A stretch of DNA of 5,618 bases, from positions 1 to 5,618 of the forward strand of contig JBARCX010000339.1 in the NCBI GenBank assembly GCA_049794535.1, written 5' to 3'. Both the position numbers and the translations under genes were made by a program. The notes below the pieces were generated by a model. It was given only the letters and a program-made list of their open reading frames with translations. It did not search any database and was not told the origin of the DNA. This document shows positions 1-5,451 of the stretch, piece after piece. Positions within the stretch are counted from its first letter, which is position 1. Each line of letters starts with the position of its first letter. Origin of the DNA: JBARCX01 sp049794535 (lineage in GTDB: Bacteria > Pseudomonadota > Gammaproteobacteria > Xanthomonadales > Rhodanobacteraceae).

Positions 1-1728
1 CTTGCTGGATTCCTTGGGTTTCTTGGTGGGGGCGGGTTGGGTGTCAGCAGCGGAACCGCCGAGCGATTCCTTGGATGCCTCGACCATGGCCTCGATATTT
101 TTGGGGTCGATGCGTGAGAGCAATGGCTCGAACACGTTAACGGTATGGTTGTGCAGTGCGTTACGCGCATCGTCGAAATGCGCGATGGGTGCTGCGAGAA
201 ATTGCTCGGCTGCTGCCACGGTAGCCGGCAGTACTGGCTTGAGCAGACCCGCCAGCAGACGGAATGCAGCGAGCGCGAACGAGCAGACCTGATGCAGCGC
301 TTCACGCTGTGCTTCGTCTTTCGCCATCGTCCATGGTGCCTTGGCGGCAATGTGGCCGTTGACCAGATCAGCCATCAGCACGAAGCGGCGTGTGACCTCG
401 GCAAATTCGCCACCCTCATACAGCTTGTCGATGCCGTCGTAATGCGAAAGCAAGGTCTGCCACAGCGCAGCTTCTTCGGCACCGAAGGCAGCGGCCAGCT
501 TGCCGTCGAAGAACTTTTGCACGAAGCCGGCCGTGCGGCTGGCGATGTTCACCCACTTGCCGATGAGGTGCGAATTCACGCGCTCCTCGAACGCTTTCAA
601 GTCGAGGTCTACATCGACCGGCGCATCGTTGAGCATGGTGGTGAAGTAGTAGCGCAGGAATTCCGGGTGTAGCCCGGCGTCCAGATAGGTACGTGCCTGG
701 ATAAAGGTGCCGCGCGATTTGGACATCTTCGCGCCATTCACCGTGAGGTAGCCATTGACGTGCAGTGCCGTCGGCGTGCGGAAGTTCGCACCATGCAACA
801 TCGCCGGCCAGAACAGGCCGTGGAAGTTGATGATGTCCTTGCCGATGAAGTGATGCATCTCGGCGGTGCTGTCCGGGCCGAGATAGTCATCAAACTTCAG
901 GCCGGTTTTCTCGCACAACGCTTTGAAGCTGGCGAGGTAGCCAACCGGCGCGTCCAGCCACACGTAGAAGAACTTGCCTGGTGCGTCGGGAATCGGGAAG
1001 CCGAAATAGGGCGCGTCGCGCGAGATGTCCCAATCCTTCAGGCCGCCGTCCAGCCACTCTTTCAGCTTGGCGACGACACCACTATTCGCTACCGGTGCAC
1101 CATGCGTGAGCTTGCCGGCGAACCAGTCGCGTAGCAGCGCCTCGAATTTGCCCAACTCGAAGAAGTAGTGCTCCGAATCGCGCAGCACGGGTGTGGCGCC
1201 GGACATGACCGAGTACGGATTGATCAGATCGGTTGGCGCATAGGTGGCGCCGCAGTTCTCGCAGTTATCGCCGTATTGATCCGGGGTGCCACACTTCGGG
1301 CAGGTGCCCTTGATGTAGCGATCCGGCAGAAACATCAGCTTCTCGGGATCGAACAGCTGCTGGATGCTGCGGCGAGCGATATACCCGCTATCGCGCAAAC
1401 GCGTATAGATAAGCGAGGCCAGCTCGCGGTTCTCATCGGAATGCGTCGAATGGTAGTGATCGAAGGCCACGCCGAACGCGGCGAAATCCGCCTCGTGGCT
1501 GATGCGGATGCCATCGATATAGACCTCTGGCGACAGGCCGGCTTTCTCGGCAGCCAACATGATTGGCGTGCCATGCGCATCGTCAGCGCAGACGTAGGCC
1601 ACTTCGTTGCCTCGCATGCGTTGTGCCCGCACCCAGATATCAGCCTGGATGTAGCCCAGCATGTGCCCCATGTGCAGCGGGCCATTGGCGTAGGGCAGGG
1701 CATTCGTAACGAGGAGTCGGCGGGACAT
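1..1728 (-). CDS. metG: Methionine--tRNA ligase (MetRS), C-terminus cut by window edge
   Basis: Cytoplasmic class I aminoacyl-tRNA synthetase that charges tRNA-Met with methionine using ATP. I translated the minus strand codon by codon and found it open for 576 codons to the window edge. Visible landmarks: N-terminal LVTNALPYANG; the HIGH signature as HMGH at residues 19-22; zinc knuckle C143-P-K-C146 and C156-E-N-C159; DISRDAPYFGF; KMSKS at 334-338; NIASR from 394 opening the helical anticodon-binding domain; and A-P-W466, matching the anticodon-stacking Trp461 of E. coli MetRS. The visible end is a Pro/Lys/Ala-rich linker that in E. coli-type (677 aa) enzymes leads to a C-terminal tRNA-binding domain, so about 100 residues probably lie outside. 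Start: ATG at 1728 gives MSRRLLVT, matching family N-termini. An in-frame ATG at 1758 would add ten residues. Neither has a clear Shine-Dalgarno, so the start is uncertain; the identity is not. Confidence 0.97.
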   Translation of the reverse strand, partial: MSRRLLVTNALPYANGPLHMGHMLGYIQADIWVRAQRMRGNEVAYVCADDAHGTPIMLAAEKAGLSPEVYIDGIRISHEADFAAFGVAFDHYHSTHSDENRELASLIYTRLRDSGYIARRSIQQLFDPEKLMFLPDRYIKGTCPKCGTPDQYGDNCENCGATYAPTDLINPYSVMSGATPVLRDSEHYFFELGKFEALLRDWFAGKLTHGAPVANSGVVAKLKEWLDGGLKDWDISRDAPYFGFPIPDAPGKFFYVWLDAPVGYLASFKALCEKTGLKFDDYLGPDSTAEMHHFIGKDIINFHGLFWPAMLHGANFRTPTALHVNGYLTVNGAKMSKSRGTFIQARTYLDAGLHPEFLRYYFTTMLNDAPVDVDLDLKAFEERVNSHLIGKWVNIASRTAGFVQKFFDGKLAAAFGAEEAALWQTLLSHYDGIDKLYEGGEFAEVTRRFVLMADLVNGHIAAKAPWTMAKDEAQREALHQVCSFALAAFRLLAGLLKPVLPATVAAAEQFLAAPIAHFDDARNALHNHTVNVFEPLLSRIDPKNIEAMVEASKESLGGSAADTQPAPTKKPKESSK

Positions 1729-1991
1729 GGTTTCGTGGCTGGCTTGAGAGTTGAACATTATGGCATGTGAGTTGATGGTGGATCGCAGGTAAGTCCCGTG
1801 TCCTGGCAGTGATGCACGAACCACGTTGCGCATGCGCGAAGACCATCAGGTCGCTCGCGTCTCTAGTTGTTCGGGCCACAGCAAATGCGCGTTGTGATTG
1901 CTGAAAAAAGCGCCAGTTGCTAGGCAATGCGGCGAATGAATCCTATATGCGACACGCATGCCGGAGAGCGGACGGTAAGAGTGATGTCCAT
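1729..1991. other. Intergenic region upstream of metG, no gene seen
   Basis: This stretch separates the divergent metG and transporter genes. I see no convincing coding region, tRNA or small RNA: the open frames across it are short and run antisense into metG. It holds the alternative in-frame metG ATG (1756-1758), a perfect 10-bp palindrome GCGCATGCGC at 1828-1837, and an A6 run at 1904-1909 that has no good adjacent stem. The metG promoter must lie here, but no -35/-10 pair stood out. Confidence 0.6.
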
Positions 1992-2001
1992 TCGTGCACG
2001 A
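1992..2001. promoter_or_regulatory. 10-bp palindrome TCGTGCACGA, possible operator half
   Basis: TCGTGCACGA is its own reverse complement and ends directly against the first unit of the 10-bp-phased repeat array, keeping the same 10-bp register. A perfect dyad beside an ordered repeat upstream of an operon that encodes its own regulator suggests a protein-binding site. Short palindromes also occur by chance, so the call is weak. Confidence 0.3.
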
Positions 2002-2030
2002 TTGCATGTTTGTGCATGTTTATGTACATT
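2002..2030 (+). promoter_or_regulatory. Weak sigma-70-like promoter candidate inside the repeats
   Basis: TTGCAT (2002-2007) and TACATT (2025-2030) are separated by 17 bp, which would start transcription about 20-25 nt before the GTG start of the transporter. The hexamers match the TTGACA and TATAAT consensus at only 3 and 4 positions. The best supporting point is location: the only AT-rich block before the operon. Confidence 0.25.
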
Positions 2031-2041
2031 TATGCGTAATC
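2002..2041 (+). repeat. Four 10-bp-phased direct repeats, putative operator of the transporter operon
   Basis: Consecutive 10-mers are TTGCATGTTT (2002-2011), GTGCATGTTT (2012-2021), ATGTACATTT (2022-2031) and a degenerate ATGCGTAATC (2032-2041). The first two differ at one base, and the third keeps the TG, the A and the TTT positions. Ten bases is about one helical turn, so each unit presents the same face to a protein. The array sits 20-60 bp before the transporter start, where it would cover the promoter. DeoR-family repressors often bind repeated T-rich elements spaced about a helical turn apart, and such a regulator is the third gene of this operon. The repeats are seen directly; the operator role is inferred. 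Confidence 0.45.
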
Positions 2042-2048
2042 TGTCAGT

Positions 2049-2052
2049 GGAG
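2049..2052 (+). promoter_or_regulatory. Shine-Dalgarno GGAG deciding the GTG start
   Basis: GGAG lies 8 nt before the GTG at 2061 with a T-rich spacer. No ATG in that frame sits at a similar distance, so this site supports the GTG as the real start of the transporter. Confidence 0.6.
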
Positions 2053-2060
2053 CTTTTGCT

Positions 2061-3224
2061 GTGAATGCGATATGCGAAACCCCGGTCGCCGGGTGTGAGC
2101 CCACTACCGCGGCCATTCGCGCCACGCGGCTGATCTTTCTGGTCTCGGGCATTGCTATGGCAAGTTGGGCGCCGATGGTGCCGTTCGCCAAGCTGCGACT
2201 GGGGCTGGATGACGCGCAACTGGGTCTGGTTCTGTTGGCCTTCGGCGGCGGCTCGATGATCTCGATGCCATTCATGGGGCTGCTCAGTCATCGCTTTGGT
2301 AATCGCAAGGTGATCACGGTGGCCGGCATGCTGTTATGTCTTGCGCTACCGGCACTCGCGCTAGCACCCAACGTGGCGTGGCTGACGGCGGCGCTGCTGT
2401 ATTTCGGGGTGACGCTGGGCGCGATCAATGTCGCCATGAACGCGCATGCCGTAGAGGTCGAACGACGCGATGGACGCGTGCTGATGTCCGGCTTCCACGG
2501 GTTATTCAGTGTGGGTGGTTTAGCGGGTGCAGCAGGTATGAGTGGCTTGTTGGCAACGGGGTTGCCGTTACCGGTTTGCACCGTAGTCATTTCGATCTTG
2601 CTGGCAGCGATTGTGCTTTCCCAACGGAGCAGTTTGATCGCGAGTACGGTGAATGCTGTCGCCGCACACACGCCCTTCCGCATGCCACGTGGCCTTGTGT
2701 GGCTGCTGGGTTTGCTGTGTTTCGTGAGCTTTATGGCTGAAGGTTCGATCCTGGACTGGAGCGCTATCTTCCTGCGTGATTTCCGCGGTTTTGCACCGAG
2801 CATGGCGGGCATCGGTTATGCCTTTTTCTCCATCGCCATGGCAGTGGGGCGACTGACGGGTGACCGATTGATCCAATGGCTTGGGCCAGTGTGGGCGGTG
2901 CGCGCAGGGGCAGGGATTGCCGCGGTGGGGTTTGCGTTGGCAGCCAGCGCGCCGTGGCCCTTGGTGTCGTTGTGCGGCTTCGTGCTGGTCGGATTGGGTG
3001 CGTCGAATATCGTGCCGGTGATGTTCAGTGCGGCGGGGCGCTTGCCTGGCGCTTCGCCAGCCATCTCTATCGCGACTGTGACGACGCTTGGTTATGCGGG
3101 CTTGCTCAGTGGCCCCGCATTGATCGGTTTTATAGCCCACGCCAGCACCTTGCCTTGGGCCATGGTGGTCGTTGCTGGTTTGCTGTTGATGGTGGTGGCT
3201 TCCGCGAGGATCGTGCGCCGATGA
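2061..3224 (+). CDS. MFS transporter, YbjJ-like, 12 membrane segments
   Basis: Inner-membrane secondary transporter of the major facilitator superfamily, 387 aa; the substrate is unknown. Hydrophobic segments fall near residues 23-43, 54-72, 84-101, 105-125, 145-166, 172-186, 211-228, 248-266, 277-296, 299-322, 335-360 and 364-384, with a polar central loop at 187-210, the usual 6+6 plan. The first cytoplasmic loop carries an MFS motif-A-like GLLSHRFGNRKV (73-84). Family-level resemblance to E. coli YbjJ is seen at GIAMASWAP (30-38), AINVAMNAHAVEVER (121-135), GFHGLFSVGGLAGA (144-157) and AEGSILDW (226-233). Start is GTG at 2061, supported by GGAG 8 nt upstream. First gene of a three-gene operon; its TGA overlaps the ATG of the HAD gene. 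Some relatives are annotated as sugar (fucose-type) permeases, but transport of an aminoglycoside, nucleoside or other metabolite is equally open. Confidence 0.88.
   Translation: MNAICETPVAGCEPTTAAIRATRLIFLVSGIAMASWAPMVPFAKLRLGLDDAQLGLVLLAFGGGSMISMPFMGLLSHRFGNRKVITVAGMLLCLALPALALAPNVAWLTAALLYFGVTLGAINVAMNAHAVEVERRDGRVLMSGFHGLFSVGGLAGAAGMSGLLATGLPLPVCTVVISILLAAIVLSQRSSLIASTVNAVAAHTPFRMPRGLVWLLGLLCFVSFMAEGSILDWSAIFLRDFRGFAPSMAGIGYAFFSIAMAVGRLTGDRLIQWLGPVWAVRAGAGIAAVGFALAASAPWPLVSLCGFVLVGLGASNIVPVMFSAAGRLPGASPAISIATVTTLGYAGLLSGPALIGFIAHASTLPWAMVVVAGLLLMVVASARIVRR
3206..3210 (+). promoter_or_regulatory. Shine-Dalgarno GAGGA inside the transporter end, for the HAD gene
   Basis: GAGGA lies 10 nt before the ATG at 3221, which itself overlaps the transporter stop as ATGA. 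This is the best ribosome site among the several candidate starts of the HAD gene and supports translational coupling. Confidence 0.5.
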
Positions 3225-3931
3225 ACATGATTGATGACCTCAGGGCTCATAACACCAGGACTCACAACACGATGGATAAAAGCGCGATGGATAAAAGCGC
3301 GATGAATAACGGCACGATCGACACGGTGGTATTCGACCTCGGCGGCGTGCTGGTCGACTGGAATCCGCGCCATTTGTATCGCAAGCTTTTCAATGACTCC
3401 CTCGCGATGGAGCGCTTTCTTGATGAGGTTTGCACGAATGCATGGAACGAACAGCAGGATGCCGGGCGTCCATGGAGCGAAGCCACGGCAAGCCTGATCG
3501 CGTTGCATCCAACGCAGGCCGCATTGATCGACGCTTATTGGTTACGTTGGGAAGAGATGTTGAGCGGTGCGATCCAGGCCAGTGTGGATATTCTCGCCGA
3601 GTTGAAGGCGCGTGGCGTGCGCTTGTATGCATTGACCAATTGGTCGCATGAAACGTTTCCGTTAGCGCGTAAGCGCTTCGCGTTTCTGCAGTGGTTCGAG
3701 GGTATCGTGGTATCTGGCGAGGAGCGGTTGATCAAGCCGGATCCACAGATTTTCCAGCGTACGCTGCAGCGTTTTGCGATCGAGCCGTCACGCGCGTTAT
3801 ATATCGACGATTCGCGCCGCAACGTGGATGCCGCTATCGCGCAGGGGATGCACGGGTGGTGGTTCCGTGATGCGGACGGGTTGCGTACGCAGCTGGCATC
3901 GCATGGCCTAGTGGCAGCACAGCAGGGGTAG
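3221..3931 (+). CDS. HAD-superfamily hydrolase (subfamily IA-like phosphatase)
   Basis: Cytoplasmic hydrolase of the haloacid dehalogenase superfamily, 236 aa from this start, probably a phosphatase on a small metabolite. Motif I is FDLGGVLVD with nucleophile D39; motif II is LTN with T139; motif III is K172 in RLIKPDP; motif IV is D196-D197 in YIDDSRRN. The helical cap lies roughly at 50-125, as in subfamily IA. The residue two after D39 is Gly (G41) where classical phosphatases have the acid/base Asp; E. coli YihX, a sugar-phosphate phosphatase, has a similar DLGN, so activity is plausible. Start: ATG 3221 overlaps the upstream stop (ATGA) and has a Shine-Dalgarno. Other in-frame ATGs are at 3227, 3272, 3287 and 3302, the last three in a 15-bp tandem repeat. 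The catalytic domain begins only near residue 33, so the N-terminus is an unusual low-complexity extension, or the true start is internal. Confidence 0.88.
   Translation: MNMIDDLRAHNTRTHNTMDKSAMDKSAMNNGTIDTVVFDLGGVLVDWNPRHLYRKLFNDSLAMERFLDEVCTNAWNEQQDAGRPWSEATASLIALHPTQAALIDAYWLRWEEMLSGAIQASVDILAELKARGVRLYALTNWSHETFPLARKRFAFLQWFEGIVVSGEERLIKPDPQIFQRTLQRFAIEPSRALYIDDSRRNVDAAIAQGMHGWWFRDADGLRTQLASHGLVAAQQG
3245..3319 (+). repeat. 15-bp tandem repeat at the 5' end of the HAD gene, multiplying ATG
   Basis: Five successive 15-bp units encode AHNTR, THNTM, DKSAM, DKSAM and NNGTI. Units three and four (GATAAAAGCGCGATG at 3275-3289 and 3290-3304) are identical, while the outer ones are degenerate but keep related bases. 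Because 15 is a multiple of three, copy changes keep the frame. Three units end in ATG, so the repeat creates start codons at 3272, 3287 and 3302. Confidence 0.8.
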
Positions 3932-3936
3932 ATAAC

Positions 3937-4752
3937 ATGGCAAAGGCACGTGCTTCCGAACCGGTGGCTCAGATGGGCGATGCGCTGCCGCAAGAGCGTC
4001 AGCAGCTGATCTTGCAGCGCCTGCGTAGTCATGGCCGCGTCGTGGCGGCTGAGCTGTCGGCTGAGTTCAATGTGTCCGAGGATTCGATTCGCCGCGATCT
4101 GCGTGATCTGGCGGCGCAGGGTCTTTGCAAGCGTGTTTATGGCGGTGCGCTGCCGCTGTCAGTCGTTGCGTCAACATTGAAGCAGCGCCGTGGTGAACAT
4201 GCGGGACGCAAGCAGGCGTTAGCGCGCAAGGCGGCGACCTTGGTGCGACAAGGGCAGATTCTGCTTATCGATGCGGGTTCCACGAACGCGGCTATTGCTG
4301 CTTTCCTGCCTGAGCGTTTTGGGCTTACGGTGGTCACCAATGCACCCGATATCGCGCAGATTTTGTTGGAGCGCGAGGGTTTCGAGATCTTGCTGATCGG
4401 TGGCCGTATCGATGTGCGTATTGGTGCAGCAGTTGGTGCGCAGGCCTTGCAGGAAGTGCAGCGCGTACGAGCCGACCTGTGCTTCCCCGGTGCTTGCGCT
4501 ATCGAGGCCGATAATGGGCTATGGGGTTTCGATAGCGAAGAGGTATTGCTGAAGCGGGCCATGATCGAAGCGAGTGGCGAAACGGCCATCGTGGTGACTA
4601 GCGACAAGCTGGGCACGGTGGCTACGCATCGCGTGGCGCCGTTGAGCGATGTACAGCACCTGGTGCTGGAGCACGATGTGGATCGTGCGACGCGGGCTGT
4701 GTTTACCGCACACGGCGTTACGGTTCATCGCGCTGACGCGGTATCGGAATAA
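3937..4752 (+). CDS. DeoR-family transcriptional repressor
   Basis: DNA-binding regulator of the DeoR/GlpR family, 271 aa, close to the usual 250-270. Residues 19-70 form the winged helix-turn-helix with the family signature: QERQQLILQRLRSHGRV, then VSEDSIRRDLRDL (46-58) and GLCKRVYGGAL ending in the YGGA wing. Residues about 90-260 match the DeoRC sensor domain: IDAGSTN (111-117, the DxGTT-type phosphosugar loop), TNAPDIA (134-140), LIGGRID (153-159), EEVLLKRAMIEAS (201-213) and SDKLG (222-226). Members usually sense phosphorylated sugars or related intermediates and release DNA when bound. Start ATG 3937 has AGGGG 8 nt upstream; an ATG at 3973 is possible but lacks a good site. It follows the HAD stop by 5 nt, so it is the last gene of the operon and probably controls it, including itself. 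The effector is unknown. Confidence 0.92.
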   Translation: MAKARASEPVAQMGDALPQERQQLILQRLRSHGRVVAAELSAEFNVSEDSIRRDLRDLAAQGLCKRVYGGALPLSVVASTLKQRRGEHAGRKQALARKAATLVRQGQILLIDAGSTNAAIAAFLPERFGLTVVTNAPDIAQILLEREGFEILLIGGRIDVRIGAAVGAQALQEVQRVRADLCFPGACAIEADNGLWGFDSEEVLLKRAMIEASGETAIVVTSDKLGTVATHRVAPLSDVQHLVLEHDVDRATRAVFTAHGVTVHRADAVSE

Positions 4753-4775
4753 CGAGCGAACGCTGGAGCTTGACC

Positions 4776-4801
4776 CTCGCCCCAGCTTTCACCGGGGCGA
4801 G
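4776..4801. terminator. GC-rich hairpin between convergent genes, possible two-way terminator
   Basis: CTCGCCCC (4776-4783) pairs perfectly with GGGGCGAG (4794-4801) around a 10-nt loop. It lies 23 nt after the DeoR stop and 22 nt beyond the end of the DUF2147 gene, which is transcribed toward it. Neither strand has the run of T that marks an intrinsic terminator, so it may instead be an mRNA 3'-end stabiliser or a weak or Rho-assisted stop. Confidence 0.45.
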
Positions 4802-4823
4802 TGATAAGTGACAGCTCGTGGCG

Positions 4824-5288
4824 TTATGGCCGGCGTTCCCATATCTGACTACGGCCGATGAAAGCAAAGCCGATATAGCCGCGTACGTCGAGTTTCTGGC
4901 CGCCATCAGTGAGCGAGAGCTTCACCTTGTACGTCTTGCCATTCTTGGGGTCGAGGATTTTGCCGCCATCCCACACGTCCTCGTCCTTGTTTACGCCCCA
5001 CATGATGGTCATGCCGATAATGGGTTGATCCTTTTTGTCGCCACTGCACTGCGTGCATTTCGGCGGGTTGCCGTCCCGGGCAATATCTTCCGGGGTGGCA
5101 TTCATCACTTCCAGAACCTTGGCCTGCAGCTCACCGTTGTTATCAATGATCTGGATGAGCGAGGTTTGCTTGCCTGTCACATCGTCTACCTGTTTCCAGG
5201 TGCCTACCGGGGTGTCATTGGCGGCGAGGGCGGCGCCTGCGCCGAGTAGCAGGCCGGCGGCGATGGTCAAGCGGAACAGTTGCTTCAT
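4824..5288 (-). CDS. DUF2147 family exported protein
   Basis: Small secreted protein, 154 aa, of unknown biochemical function, probably periplasmic. Residues 1-22 are a clear signal peptide: K2 and R6, a hydrophobic core, and ALA before a cleavage point near A22/A23. The mature part fits DUF2147: VGTWKQVDD (28-36), an early beta strand SLIQIIDNNGEL, QPIIGMTIMWG (88-98), DVWDGGKILDPKNGKTYKVKLSL (104-126, the conserved W-x-G-G-x-I-x-D-P-x-x-G-x-x-Y core) and LDVRGYIGFAFIGRSQIW (133-150). A C78-T-Q-C81 pair precedes the core and could form a disulfide after export. ATG at 5288 has a strong Shine-Dalgarno on the minus strand (GGGAGGA, from 5299 to 5293). It is monocistronic in this window, convergent with the DeoR gene and divergent from mrp. 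No link to the transporter operon is evident. Confidence 0.92.
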   Translation of the reverse strand: MKQLFRLTIAAGLLLGAGAALAANDTPVGTWKQVDDVTGKQTSLIQIIDNNGELQAKVLEVMNATPEDIARDGNPPKCTQCSGDKKDQPIIGMTIMWGVNKDEDVWDGGKILDPKNGKTYKVKLSLTDGGQKLDVRGYIGFAFIGRSQIWERRP

Positions 5289-5406
5289 GAAGTCCTCCCG
5301 TACGAAAGCGTATGGATGGAGCCTGCCCAGGCCTTCCTACAGCGTCAAGCTGCAATGCGCCATGGTGAGGTTGCGGACAATGTGCCATCGGTGCGGTGTC
5401 CTGGGC

Positions 5407-5415
5407 TGGCATAAT
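5407..5415 (+). promoter_or_regulatory. Extended -10 promoter candidate for mrp
   Basis: TGGCATAAT fits the extended -10 pattern TGnTATAAT with one mismatch, and there is no good -35 hexamer 16-18 bp upstream, as is common for extended -10 promoters. Transcription would begin near 5421-5423, about 25 nt before the ATG at 5447. If correct, it rules out the in-frame ATG at 5414 as the mrp start. Confidence 0.35.
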
Positions 5416-5422
5416 GGACAGT

Positions 5423-5451
5423 CCCCATGACCGATATCCAAACCCCATGAC
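5423..5451 (+). repeat. Duplicated CCCCATGAC start context with a 7-codon mini-ORF
   Basis: CCCCATGAC occurs at 5423-5431 and again at 5443-5451, 20 bp apart. The second copy holds the mrp ATG (5447). The first copy's ATG (5427) opens a short frame, MTDIQTP, whose TGA at 5448-5450 overlaps the mrp ATG as ATGA. A weak GGA lies 8 nt before the first ATG, while the second has no Shine-Dalgarno. This could be a translationally coupled leader or chance. Confidence 0.4.

Noticed and set aside
145..1770. Several plus-strand open frames of 120-200 codons across the left part
   Set aside because: They lie antisense to metG, whose minus-strand frame is intact and carries all family motifs; their translations resemble no family and are shadows of GC-rich codon bias.
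1828..1837. Palindrome GCGCATGCGC as an operator
   Set aside because: GC-rich self-complementary 10-mers are expected by chance in this base composition, and nothing nearby supports a specific role.
1640..1927. Minus-strand open frame spanning the metG 5' end and the intergenic region
   Set aside because: It overlaps the well-supported metG start in another frame and has no recognisable domain or ribosome site.
1904..1927. T6 run on the minus strand with the nearby inverted repeat TTGC/GCAA, as a terminator or attenuator before metG
   Set aside because: The stem is only 4 bp and is separated from the T-run by 7 nt; no gene ends there and no leader-peptide or riboswitch architecture is visible.
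2288..3140. Minus-strand open frames inside the transporter gene
   Set aside because: They are antisense to a gene with clear membrane topology and family motifs and have no domain features of their own.
5320..5348. TTGACG on the minus strand as the -35 of the DUF2147 promoter
   Set aside because: The hexamer 17 bp downstream is CAGGCT, a poor -10, so I could not support a full promoter.
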